Shown: positions 44,501-55,000 of the stretch, in pieces
How positions within the stretch are numbered: position 1 is the first letter of the stretch
How the letters are laid out: every line of letters starts with the position of its first letter
Source: Lampris incognitus
Lineage: Eukaryota > Chordata > Actinopteri > Lampriformes > Lampridae
NCBI RefSeq assembly: GCF_029633865.1
Contig: NC_079214.1
Span: 25,965,000 to 26,028,999 of the forward strand
Length of the DNA stretch: 64,000 nt
Direction of reading: 5' to 3'
Made by a program: the position numbers and the translations under genes
The notes under the pieces: model-generated
Seen by the model: the letters and a program-made list of their open reading frames with translations, nothing else
Told to the model about the DNA's origin: nothing
The model's database searches: none

Positions 44501-47500
44501 CGTGCTAATGAGTGATGGCAAATATAATCGAGTTGGCGAATTACATAAGGGCCCGTGCAAGAAACCACCGGAATTTTAAACTTTTTTGCGACGGATTTGA
44601 TACGCTATATGGGGATTTGGCGTTACACACCGGAATATGATGGCTATGTAAAGGATGCGTGCTTGCCCATTTCACTGACATGCTTGAACCAACTGAAAGT
44701 ATTCGTTGTTGGACTAGGGAAGACAATGAGATTTTCCTTTTTGGATTAAAAAGGGTGTTTTCTCTTTCACTCCTTTGTGACTCCCTCTCCTCTCTAGTGT
44801 GCTGCCACCAAGACTCTACAGCTGCAGTTATAACTGTGGTAAGCAGTATCCTTACTGAAATAAAAATGTGAATTACATAACACTGCACGGTTATGATTTG
44901 TCATTCCATGTAAATTGGCTATCAGTAGCCTTATTATTTTAGCTTTGTTTAAAAGGTTGGGTGAGGAGGCATATTTTTGTAATGTGGCTCTTTCAAAAAA
45001 AATAAATATTGATGTGGCTTCAGAGTTGGCAAAGTCTGAGTACCGCTGACTTAGATGATCCATTTGTAACTACAGTGGAAATTCAACATTAACTGAATTG
45101 CTGTTATATTACATTATATTCTACAATCTAAATCACGATGGGTGATTATAGACAATTAGTTTTGCCCCGTTGTGTTTCTCCCTTTTACCTGACACGGGTC
45201 TTAGTAAACCAGGGCTCATCCCCTATGGAAGGCACAGCTGTATCCATGAGGGGGTGGGACTTGATGAATTGCAGGGTGTCATCGGGGAACTCAATGGAGC
45301 TCTTATAGGACTCAGCCTGACCATGACCTGCACAGCACCCAGGCCTAAGGTGGAGGATACATACACACAGGTATGGCAAAAAGTCAGAGAACAGCCTAAA
45401 CTATTACTCGCCAGGTAGTCATATAGGTGCACTGAAACTCTGAGAAAGGGTGCGGCTGAGGAGCAGGTGCTTGTGGGATCAGAAAAAAGGCCCTAAATAG
45501 AAACATAAAATATAGATATGCATGTTTATTTCCCCCCATCAATGATTTACTAAGGTAATGAGCTACTCCATGGACTTTGTGTTTTGGACACGGGCAAGGC
45601 TACTAACGTATGCTCTGACTGTAAACAGGTTAAATATGCAGCTGGTCTAATTATGCCAGATTAATAATTTAAACATTAACAGATGGTGAATATGTGTGCT
45701 GGGTCATAACTAATAACTAGAGATTTGATTTCACTGGGGTTACCCTGGTGTTGGAAGGGTTAACTAAAGGCTAAATAACAGGTTGTAAACAGATGCTGTG
45801 ACAGCTGTCATTTAAGTCTGTCCAAAAAATGCCAAATCAGAAATTAAACGTCAAGAAACTCAAGAAAAAGCTATTTTTCTATGTTTTGTTTGGTTATGTC
45901 ATTTGTCATCTCGATATCTTTGAAGTTGTTTACCTGGACAGCTCCCAAAAAGCAAAATATTTACCTGGGCTTAGGCAACTTCTCCTCTGGGTAGGGGGTC
46001 CACACAGAATCAGGGGTCTTCTGCTCCTTGAATCGGCCACGAAACACCTTCTCAATGTCGGCCATGGTGAAGGCACACACAGCTGACCCTGGGATACTGA
46101 GGAGAAAGGAGCGCAGTAACATCATGTTAACGTCTCATAATCTTTCTTGACTTCCACGTTAACATTATATGTTGGATGTAATGGGAATGTGGAAAACCAA
46201 AACGCTGTTGTGAAATCGTGGATAGGTGAGTTGGGTGGAAATGGTTACACTGTCATGGCTCACCTGTTCATCTGCGTGGTGAACACGCCCACCACGGAGG
46301 GCTCTCCGTTGATGTCGATGATGTCTGTGACGGACTGAAGAACATCGAAGTAGAAGAAGGACTCCCCTGGGACGGAGCAGTTCAGCCTGGCCTTCATAAA
46401 TGATGTCCAGTGCTTCTCCAACACACGTTGAGAGCCGCCAACATCATTCTTACAGATTCGCGCCACACGGGAGTATACGGCCTGTGAGGCGCCAGGGTTG
46501 AAAAAGGACAGATGGAAGAAGAAAGAAAACGGAATGAACGTCACGCTAAAAACACTTCAGCATACTGAATAATACATCCTGCATTCCTTTGGCCTTGCAG
46601 CTCAGCGCACACAATTTTATACAAAACACACACCCATCTGAAACTTTTAATGTTGTTTGCACAATCTGATTGAAGCAAATATAAAACATACACACAGACT
46701 CTCTCTCTCTCACACATACACACACACATACACACACACCTTGACTGCCTTTAACAGTGCTGTGTGAGTATGTTTGTCTGGGTGCATATTATTGTACATG
46801 TTGCAAAGATTTAAGGTATAAATGAAGTATGTATGCAGTATGCTAAGACATCATTAATAATTTATTAATGCAAACTTCCATTAGAAGCCAGGTGTCACCC
46901 ACAGCATTAGTAGGACTGAAATATTTATTTACTGGTGGCTGACAGAGGATGCTTACTTCCTGTAGTCCATCCAGGCTGGTCAATCTCTAGATGACGCATG
47001 GCCAAATCTGGGGCTGGCCCCAAACATAGAACATCCCTATGTTGTGTGTGTGTGTGCGTGCGTGCACATGTGTGTGTCTTTGTATCTGCATGGCAGAGAA
47101 TGAGTGAGGATGTGTGTCTTTGTGTCTGTACGGCAGAGTATGAGTGAGGAAGAGCGACCCGAGAGAGAGACGAAGAGAAAAAAGAGCCCTTTCTGTGGGA
47201 GAAAAAGCCTCTCATAGAGTAATAATTTTTACACTGGCTGAATATTTTCAGAAAAAGCTGCCCGATGGTTTTCTCATGTTATTCTAATGTGCTGTGAGGC
47301 ATACAGTGGTTGCCTAGTTGGGTTTTGATTCTCAGCCAGTGCACCCATAGAACTGTAAGGCACTTTGTTTAAATAAAAACATCAACAAACAAATGGTGTA
47401 TAAGGGCGCACATGTTCATGTGGAGGATGTAACACAGATACAACACCAGGTGGACTGCCTTACCTTGCCCAGACTGTTGTGCTCCACAGCAATCTCTCGA

Positions 47501-48187
47501 TAGAAAAAGTACACATAATTCCCATATTCCACTGCATGCAGGAAATGAGGTTCTGCAGGGGAGACAGAGGGAGAGAATTTAAGTGTATTTTTGCACCGTC
47601 ACCACCACTGTGCGTGCTGAATATTTCAGGGATTTCTGCAAGTCTGTATGTGACTGGGGTTGACCTAGATTTCCTCAGTAAGAATGGGCCATCTTCCCAG
47701 GGAGTTGGGCCAAGGCCTGGAGCTCTCAATCACTCCAACAGCCCTGACAACCTCACACATTTACCGCTGTACTATTACAATGGGCATTTGGTTAGCTGGC
47801 AGGTAGGGTAGAGTATCTCCAGGATGGCAGAGGGAGGGAGAAAAAGAAAATAATGGAAGTAGATAGTTTAACACCCATAAGCCTTGTGTTTACCTTTCAG
47901 CCACTTGGAGTCGTACTTGATGGTCCTGAGGGCTGACCCGTCCCCCATACTGCGATAGATGACAGAGTCACTGGCCTGGAAGTCTGCCACTGTAGCTGAG
48001 TACAGCTTCCCATCTAAAAACAACAACCATGAAGAGAAAGATCACTGCAAACTCAGGTTTACTTCAGTGTTTTCTGTTTCATAATAAAGGCTTAATTGGC
48101 CAAGTTGTTATTGCTGAGGTTGTATTCGAGCATAGACAAAAGAGTAGATAATGAGGATCTAACTAGGAACACATTACTTGTTCAGAA

Positions 48188-48246
<59 letters not shown>

Positions 48247-50093
48247 GCGTGTGCATGTGTGTGGAATGTGTGCCCAAGTGTATTTCAATGCCTTACCGGC
48301 GAAAAGGGCAACATTGGTCTGCTTAGAGTCAAATGGGCATCGTGCCAGTCCACTGATCTCCTCCCCATCAAACTCCAAGTTATCAAGCTAAAAGGCAAAC
48401 AACAGCAAAAAAAGCATCACACAGGGCAAAGGGAAAATATTAAACAAACAAACAAACACACCCAGATACACATAGCAGACACACACATATTTCTATGGTA
48501 AATCAAATACAAAGTATTTAAAAGAAGTGAGTCACAGTTTACTTTACAGGATATCAAAAGCACATTGAAAACACCAACAAGCGGGTTGAAACAAAGGAAA
48601 ACCACTGCTGCACGTTTAAGCTACGCCAAAGACTTGCACATACTTGCACCGTTTGTGTGTATGTGTGTGTGTGGGTGTGTATGTGTGTGTGCGTTTGCAT
48701 GTGTGTGTGGTGGTGGGGTTGTGATATAAGAACACGTAGACATTACCAGAGCAGAGACTGGCTGTGAATACTGACCCTGTAGTATCTGCACATAGGGTTG
48801 AAGCCATTGGTACCGCAGATGAAGATCAGATCATCATTTCTGGGCACCAGCACTTTAATGAAGTTGTGGCACTCGTCCTAACAACAGAGACACAACAAAG
48901 AGATATTTCAGCAAGCTGCCAGTTTTCATTGCTCACAGCTCTTAACATTGTGGCAGAACATGCAACAGAAGAGACGGGTGTTGGGTGAATGAGTCGGCTA
49001 CTTACTCTGTGTTTTCCCTTGACAGCACACATCTCTTTATCTGCTTGGCCAGATCGCCATGTCAACTTCTGTAAATACCAACACGGGGGAGCATTACACA
49101 CATCGGAAAGGGTTACGGGTACTACACATGGTACTAACAACTGCACACACAGGCCCAATAGCCTTCTCTTTTTCCTAGTGTTTTATTCTACAGCGTGTCC
49201 AATGGTGCTGTGTTTTTTATGGAGACCTGTGAGTGTGTGTTGGTTGACAAGAGCAGCTCTTGGCCAGACGTACCCTGTATGGAATGATCTCATTCCTGTA
49301 GGATTCTCTCAGACTCACTAGGTACACCTGGTCTCTGTAGGCACACAAAACAAACACAGCTCAGCGATGGCATGAGAAACAGCACAGCAGTAGCACGTCT
49401 TAATATAATAAGCAGTAATGAATTAACCAATCTGTGACTGCATCATGATATCATTTGAGTATTTAATTGTTAATGTCTCAATATGCGATGGCAAAGCAAC
49501 TGTTTGTAGTAGAATCTGTATGAGTCTAGCTGCTGCCAGGTGAGAAGTAAGATATCATGTCTTTAAAGTGTCATTTTGTCATAAATAAATAAAAAAACAC
49601 TTTCTTATTAGAGTGATAACCAATCAGATTACATTTTTTGAGACATTTTACCTCTCTAAGCTCAAGAAGCATGTACTTTTGTCAACGTATAGAGGACCAC
49701 AAATCCTTCTTCATTTCAAATAAAAACATGACAATCCACAAAATGGAAGTCACGCACATCTTCAACAGACAACAGTGATTACATTTGGTGTTGATTACAC
49801 CCCTCCCCTCACTCTGCAAGTGTTATACCGTACCTGTCGGGGTGATTTCCTGCAACAGTATTACTGCTGGTGCGCTTATTAATCACAGTGCCCATAAATA
49901 CTAAGAAAGGCATGTAAAAATGCCAGGAGAACCCTGACAGATCATCAGGCCTGGATGATGGACATCACTGACCAGATCGATACTGGGCATATAGTACGTC
50001 AGACTGGGGCTTACAAACCACGGATCCAATAATGTTAAGAGCTCCCCTACCCCCACCCTGACAGAACTGTTTACCTGTCAAGGAGAGAGTGAG

Positions 50094-50129
<36 letters not shown>

Positions 50130-50982
50130 CCTGCCAGCAATGAACAGGGTGTCCTGTATCTTGGTCATCAACTGGAAGTCAAGGCGATGCTGTGACTCGT
50201 TTCCAGAGGGCCTGCCTCTGAACACAGGATACTGCCGTGAATCTGGAACCAGAGCACATGCGTATGCAGTTGTACCATCTCTGAGTTTGAGAAGATAACA
50301 CATTATGGCTTTATTTCTATATGAATAAAGCATTTCATTATCTATATACACACACTATGCACTGGATCACACTTAATATTAGATGTGAAGTTACTGTGTT
50401 AAAAGGTTTTGAGGAAATCTTTAAACAAAAATGATGTTCACAGTAAAAATATCTTTGTAGTGTGGGTAAAGCTATGACATCTGTGTGTGTATGTGTATGT
50501 GTGTGTGTGAGCGTGTGTGACTGTGCCTGAGCTAATGGCTGCCTAGGTCAGCACATCTCTGTTCTCTCAGTACATCACAGAATGAGGAAAGTGGAATCCA
50601 CTTAATGTTACAACTGGCGATAGGGCAAATTCATTTTATTACCATGGATACGCCATGTTAGAATCTATTTTGCTGACAAAACTCGAAGGAGGGGGTTGCT
50701 AGTACTTTCGCTCACTTCAACAACTATTATGCACAACAATGTGGGCCTTGAAATTCATTAAAAATCTATAAACATATTAAAATGAAAAGACGGTTTGTTG
50801 GCTTTTTAGTTGAAATTTTAATGTGAGTAAACTGGTTTGTTTGGGTTGTGTGTGTACTCACAGTGTGAATCAATGACATCGAGGGGTGTATTGTCTTCAG
50901 GGAAGCTGACTGCATGGAGTGTGTGTGAGGCTGTCAGCAGCAGCAGCAGCTCGCTGAGCAGAAGCACAGCTCTCCGGCCCAT
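37402..50982 (-). CDS. sema6d: Semaphorin-6D, 19 coding exons (1108 aa)
   Basis: SEMA6D is a single-pass plasma-membrane guidance protein that binds plexin-A receptors and can also signal backwards through its tail. The joined exons total 3327 nt with no frame break. The order is signal peptide (1-24), sema domain (about 60-505), PSI domain with [12 protein letters not shown] (about 515-560), stalk (560-668), membrane helix (about 670-692), then a 415-residue proline-rich tail. Tail blocks [39 protein letters not shown] and [14 protein letters not shown], with a C-terminus VNKFSY, are diagnostic of SEMA6D rather than 6A, 6B or 6C. Length is close to human SEMA6D (about 1070 aa). The start lies two residues before a hydrophobic run and directly downstream of a spliced 5' UTR. 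Fish have two SEMA6D-type genes; I cannot tell sema6d from the sema6d-like paralogue. Confidence 0.95.
38637..38878 (-). CDS. sema6d: sema6d coding exon 18 (membrane segment)
   Basis: Residues 653-733: SNQMVH-like ANQMVHMN leads into the membrane helix ([20 protein letters not shown]), then a basic stop-transfer and [19 protein letters not shown]. Acceptor TTATAG, donor GTATTT. Confidence 0.94.
39866..39895. repeat. (GT)n microsatellite in sema6d intron
   Basis: Short GT run with one GC interruption between coding exons 17 and 18. Confidence 0.9.
39996..40178 (-). CDS. sema6d: sema6d coding exon 17 (stalk, skippable)
   Basis: Residues 592-653, a proline/glycine-rich juxtamembrane stalk ([20 protein letters not shown]). 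Acceptor CCACAG, donor GTAAGG. It is 183 nt with phase 1 at both ends. The stalk is the part that varies among mammalian SEMA6D isoforms. Confidence 0.88.
40768..40824 (-). CDS. sema6d: sema6d coding exon 16 (stalk, skippable)
   Basis: Residues 573-592 ([18 protein letters not shown]). Acceptor CTTTTAG, donor GTTAGT. It is 57 nt and has phase 1 at both ends, so skipping keeps the frame. Confidence 0.88.
41391..41449 (-). CDS. sema6d: sema6d coding exon 15
   Basis: Residues 553-573 ([18 protein letters not shown]). Acceptor TCTCTCAG beside a (CT/GA)n tract, donor GTAAGA; 59 nt, ending in phase 1. Confidence 0.9.
41459..41545. repeat. (GAGAGC)n/(GA)n microsatellite beside exon 15
   Basis: GAGAGC repeats then about 40 bases of GA. 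On the minus strand this is a long pyrimidine tract just upstream of the acceptor of coding exon 15. Confidence 0.93.
41629..41706 (-). CDS. sema6d: sema6d coding exon 14 (PSI domain)
   Basis: Residues 527-553 ([20 protein letters not shown]), the cysteine-rich PSI core. Acceptor TCCTAG, donor GTGAGT; 78 nt. Confidence 0.94.
41917..42057 (-). CDS. sema6d: sema6d coding exon 13
   Basis: Residues 480-527 ([36 protein letters not shown]), the end of the sema domain and start of PSI. Acceptor CATCCAG, donor GTGAGT. Confidence 0.93.
42444..42617 (-). CDS. sema6d: sema6d coding exon 12
   Basis: Residues 422-480 ([49 protein letters not shown]). Acceptor GTGTAG inside a CA-rich tract, donor GTAGGG. 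Confidence 0.93.
43119..43880 (+). pseudogene. hAT transposase (BED finger / GTF2IRD2-like), broken
   Basis: The start is [10 protein letters not shown]; a BED-type zinc finger reads [20 protein letters not shown] in the next frame. Catalytic-domain pieces follow: [16 protein letters not shown] (about 43470), [12 protein letters not shown] (about 43602), [10 protein letters not shown] (about 43705) and, after a frame change, [15 protein letters not shown] (about 43795). At least three frame changes break it. It resembles the transposase that also gave rise to vertebrate GTF2IRD2-type and ZBED-type genes. Confidence 0.75.
43888..44268 (-). mobile_element. Possible solo LTR inside the hAT-like element
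   Basis: The segment interrupts the hAT coding region. AGTA flanks both sides (43884-43887 and 44269-44272), as expected for a 4-bp target duplication. On the minus strand it starts GTAGCGACCGGGGGGAGGC, contains an AATAAA near 43990 and ends with a C-run. The ends do not show a clean TG...CA. No internal retroelement sequence is present. Confidence 0.45.
45189..45344 (-). CDS. sema6d: sema6d coding exon 11
   Basis: Residues 370-422 ([44 protein letters not shown]). Donor GTAAAA. The next intron (about 2.6 kb) holds the antisense hAT-like element. Confidence 0.94.
45965..46096 (-). CDS. sema6d: sema6d coding exon 10
   Basis: Residues 326-370 ([32 protein letters not shown]). Acceptor CCTCAG, donor GTAAAT. 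Confidence 0.94.
46264..46481 (-). CDS. sema6d: sema6d coding exon 9
   Basis: Residues 254-326 ([51 protein letters not shown]), the most conserved core of the sema domain. Donor GTGAGC; 218 nt. Confidence 0.95.
47464..47552 (-). CDS. sema6d: sema6d coding exon 8
   Basis: Residues 224-253 ([20 protein letters not shown], then [10 protein letters not shown]). Acceptor CCCTGCAG, donor GTAAGG. Confidence 0.93.
47894..48013 (-). CDS. sema6d: sema6d coding exon 7
   Basis: Residues 184-224 ([36 protein letters not shown]). Acceptor TTTTTAG, donor GTAAAC. Confidence 0.93.
48189..48262. repeat. (GT)n microsatellite in sema6d intron
   Basis: About 26 GT units followed by GCGTGTGCGTGTGCATG, close to the donor of coding exon 6. 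Confidence 0.95.
48297..48387 (-). CDS. sema6d: sema6d coding exon 6
   Basis: Residues 154-184 ([24 protein letters not shown]). Acceptor TTTTAG, donor GTAAGG. A (GT)n repeat follows in the intron. Confidence 0.93.
48776..48877 (-). CDS. sema6d: sema6d coding exon 5
   Basis: Residues 120-153 ([10 protein letters not shown], then [14 protein letters not shown]), including conserved sema-domain cysteines. Donor GTCAGT; 102 nt. Confidence 0.93.
49006..49068 (-). CDS. sema6d: sema6d coding exon 4
   Basis: Residues 99-119 ([20 protein letters not shown]), in phase 0 at both ends. Acceptor TTACAG, donor GTAAGT; 63 nt. Confidence 0.93.
49274..49334 (-). CDS. sema6d: sema6d coding exon 3
   Basis: Residues 78-98 of the sema domain ([20 protein letters not shown]). 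Acceptor CTACAG, donor GTACGT; 61 nt. Confidence 0.92.
50096..50124. repeat. (GT)n microsatellite next to exon 2 donor
   Basis: A GT run begins 6 bases inside the intron after coding exon 2 (on the minus strand it reads as CA). Confidence 0.93.
50131..50242 (-). CDS. sema6d: sema6d coding exon 2
   Basis: Residues 41-78, start of the mature ectodomain ([19 protein letters not shown], then LDFQLM). Acceptor GGTTCCAG, donor GTATAT. A (GT)n repeat lies just inside the following intron. Confidence 0.94.
50862..50982 (-). CDS. sema6d: sema6d coding exon 1 (signal peptide)
   Basis: Codes for residues 1-41: a leucine-rich signal peptide ending about LHA|VSFPED. The exon runs upstream as UTR to 51021, where an acceptor (TCTTACAG) precedes it. 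The donor is ACACT|GTGAGT. Confidence 0.9.
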
Positions 50983-51021
50983 GGCTCCTCACTTCCTGGT
51001 TTACACTGACAGAGCTGTTAC
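50983..51021 (-). other. sema6d: sema6d 5' UTR part of exon with start codon
   Basis: The 39 bases upstream of ATG follow an acceptor (GTTTTCTTACAG|GTAACAG). The start codon is in GAGCCATGG, a strong Kozak context. Confidence 0.75.
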
Positions 51022-51985
51022 CTGTAAGAAAACAAACAAATCTCAGTGTTACTAGAATTACAACAACATCAAACTGCAAATATCTCATAATTACAAAAGG
51101 GGGGAAACAAAACCCTTGGCCAAATGGCCCTCTCAATTCCACATTTTCTATTCATACAAGGACATTTGGACTCTTTAATTTGTAAAGACACAACACAAAC
51201 ACGGCTGCCTGGTTTGTTTACTGCTGACTGAGCTTTCAGTGGCAGAATTGGTGTTTCCCCTGTACCTCTCCCTACATCTGCTGTCCGTGAGAAGGTCAGC
51301 CAACTGACCAATACGGTGTCTCACTATGGGTTGGATGCAGCGGATGTCCACTCTGCTAGAGGCGCGGCAGGCCTGCTGTCTATGTACATCTGTGCTACGA
51401 TTGGTTCATCTTGAGCCAGGCTCAATACTAATCAGCACATTGCAAGTTCATCACCACCACCAGTGCTGCTTCTGCTTTGACCTCGGCTGACTTCTATTAG
51501 CATCCAATTGGTTGTTTCAGCTCTAGCCTTTTTTTGGTGCCTCTGGATTTTATTACGATGCAGTGATTCAGCTCATGTGGATCCAGTCAAGTTGTTGTTT
51601 TGACATGGTGGTAAATTTTGCAGATTAGTTTGCACAGTATCTTATTGTGGACATGACACACCGACAGCTACATGGGAACACAACTTATTGTGGGAGTGGC
51701 AGGGGTTTAGTGTGTACGGGACTGTGTGAAGCAGCGCTTCAGAGACAGGCTGTGTCTGTGCATGTTAATGAACAGTGTACAGTCAAATATTTATAAGGCA
51801 AACAAATTATTCATGCGGACGAAGCCTGAACGGATATAAACAATTTACCGGGAGACGACACACAGGCAGAGGGACGGATTAGTTGGGGGCATACTGGGAA
51901 AGAGATATACATGCACGCTCATAAATACACACACCACAAACACACACAATCCTGCTTTCACATGCAGCAATGCAAAGATTTAAAT

Positions 51986-52019
<34 letters not shown>

Positions 52020-55000
52020 CAGTATTGACACATTTTTCAATTAGCCCCAAAGCACACCTGCTCCAGCGCTGTCTGTGAGCCCTGCCTGCCAAGCCATTAG
52101 TGCTCTGATTGATCCACACAGGAAGTGTGTGGCAAATCAGGAGGCAGAAACCACCAATGAAAATCTACAAACTCTGCAATATGAGTGACCGCATTGGCCT
52201 TTTCGGACCATTTGCAAATGTCCCTCACATATGTCCTCATAATATATGATTAGGTAATGTACACATTGACAGCAGAGTGTTGCAGCTTCTGTCTTGCTGA
52301 ATGAAGAGTAATGTTCATACCAGACACTAATAATTCTAGCTTGGTCAGAGCAGTTATAATGTGCCACTGAGATGAATGGGCATGGTAGAGAGAAGAAAGG
52401 GGAGGGGGACGGCAGAATGTTTAAGTCATCAACAGTGTGTGTGTGTGTGCGTGTGTGTGTGTGCAATCACAATCATCTACCGCTCCGAGGAATAGTGAGT
52501 GAGTCTTTCCCTTGAAAGAGCGACGTCATTACAATGGTGGGAAATACAAGGCCCAGGCAAGTCAGTGCTTTGCCTCGACCAGTCAGGTTGTTAGCAAAAT
52601 TATTGGTTTGATGGACAAGTTCTACAGAACACAAAAAAGGTCGCTGCCACCCCCTGTAATTTGAGATGTCATTGAAGCAGCAGTAGCCACCTTACTCTTA
52701 ACATGCAATTTAATCTCCGTCCATAAATGATCCACAGATCTATGCAGCGGGGCACCTGAATTAAATCTAAACAAAAAGTCACAATACTTCTATGCAAAGA
52801 CACAGCTGCACTCCTGAAAAGCATCACGAGTTGTACATTTAATACCTGATCCAGAAGCAAGGACCAGGGAATATTTAAATATTTAAACTGAGATTAAAAA
52901 TCTCACAATGATTCATTTAGTTTTCCGGAGACCCTGGGGTAGGAATCAAGACCAAATGAATAACAATAGGGCAAAAAAACAAAACAAAACAGGAAGCTAT
53001 GAAAGGTAAATAAAATGTGCGGCTCATTGCATCTCTATAGCATTATCATACAGCCTGCGGGCTGCGCTTATGGAATTCATTGAACATGACACTGAAGTCG
53101 TTATCTCCTTTGCCAGCTTTTAGGACACCGTTAAAAAATGTCTTATTTAATCTTGAACCTTATGATAAGATGCTTCTGTTGGTTGTGCATATCTGCTTAT
53201 TCTAGGCTTGTTTTCTTTTCATTTATTACTGTTTATGCTTGCTTGTGTGTTTTGTGTATGCATTTATATACACAATATCTATATTTTATATATATATATA
53301 TATATATAGTTTGTGCTATGTGTTGTTTGTTTGGTTTCATTTTTTGGTAATAAGGGGATGACTGAATAAACCTTCTAGCCTTCCTTCCTTTCCTGCACTA
53401 CAATTAACATCTTTTGCATTGAATGTATTTGTATTCTCATTAATGTGCAACTAAACTAGACTACATTAAATGCCCCCAACTACGCTTTTTATTCACAGGT
53501 AAATCCTCTCCCTGGCTGTCAGGATTTAAAGTCTTACTCTATACTGCTAAACACATAAACAGCACACTGTACTCTTACATCCTTGTTCACGTAGCAATTT
53601 GAGAGAAAAAACACTCCAACCAGAGGCAAAAGCCCAGCTCGAAATCTCCCATGATTCCTTGCGTGGTAATAGCCATACTGCGGGGGGAGAAGGCTTTCTG
53701 CAGAAACTTTAATGCAAAACAGAAAAAGAAGACATCTAGAGGTCAGCGATCTAAAATTACCTCTGTCTCTGCATTTTCTTTTGACTATTCCTTTGCGCTC
53801 TCTAGTCACTGCCTTAAGACAAGCACACGTATGTATGCATGTGTGTGCGTGCATGTGCGTGTCTGCATGTGCGTTTTTGTAAGCGTAGGCCTCAACAGGC
53901 TAGGAAACGCCAAGCTTGGTCATGCAACATAGTACCATTCCGCTATGTCCCTTTTTGCCCCTGTTATTACAAGCTTTTCAGTGTTTGATGTCCTACAATC
54001 ACGCGCTTTCTCTGCTAATGTTGTTAGCTCAAGGCCCATGGTGTTAAATGGGGGGGGGGTTACGGTTGCTACTCCTAATTGACAAGCGGGTGTCTGCTAG
54101 TTAAAGCTTAAGTTTTAGTGCTGAAAGTTAAGTGTTGACAGATCAATTCATATTCTCCTGGATGTGCTCCGTCTCGAGCACTTGCACTGTAATCTGTTTT
54201 TCCCAAAACCTCTTGTCATTTGGCAGCGACAGATGCCTTTCATGGCGAAGCCTACCGAGAGGTGTAGGGGCCAATAAAAAGATGGCAAACAACATTACTG
54301 TGTGAGGTTTCGTAACGTCAATGTGAAATGTGATGGGCAAATGTAATCACGGTGGAACAATGGCCACTGGTCCTCGGGGGCAGCTCGACATGTCATCCTG
54401 CACCATGCTGATCTGTATACTTGCGGCACAGAAAAAAAAACTCAGGAGTTCAATTAAAGGCCTTTTGCGCATGTTCACCTTGTCCACACTTGGTACATGT
54501 GTCTGTGTGTGCAAGGACACGTGTCTGATGGTTTGTTTCTAGAGCCAAAATTGGATGTGTCCTTTAGTGCTGTTGTCCCAACTCCTGACCGAGGTTCTGA
54601 GAAAGTAATCAAGATGCAGCCACACAGGAGAGTGAGTCAGCCAGATGATTAGAGCAGCCATCCACACAGGCCCAGAAATGATTACTACCCCTACTCCCAC
54701 TTCAATAATAACCACTACCCCTAATCGCTTGCTATTTATGAAAGGATTACTTCTAAGGGACTAGGCTGGACTTGTTCCTTCAGGGATTTGGCAAAAGGAG
54801 AGGGTTGTGCCAACCAAAACCAGGCCTCCCTCCTTTCTCTTCTACCTTGGTAAGAGGAGGAGTGAAACAGGAGAAAGGCTGATCTCAGCAGTAGTTCTGC
54901 TATAGTAGAGCACAAAGGGGCTAAGCTGCAGGTGTGACTGAGAAACAAAGGGGCTTTGGGCAAGGCAACACAATAGAGCCCCACCCCCGTCAGTGGCCCG

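Larger units (their letters stand above)
42865..45048 (+). mobile_element. hAT-like element, antisense in a sema6d intron
   Basis: The ends are CAGTGGCACTCAGACTGTGG and, reversed, CAGCGGTACTCAGACTTTGC, a plausible hAT terminal repeat. No clear 8-bp target duplication is visible, so the copy is old or the ends are eroded. Inside are a broken transposase (43119-43880) and an inserted LTR-like segment (43888-44268). Coding remnants may continue at 44480-44830. Confidence 0.65.

Noticed and set aside
42865-45048. 8-bp target duplication for the hAT-like element
   Set aside because: The bases beside the proposed ends (CATTTCAA and ACTTAGAT) do not match.
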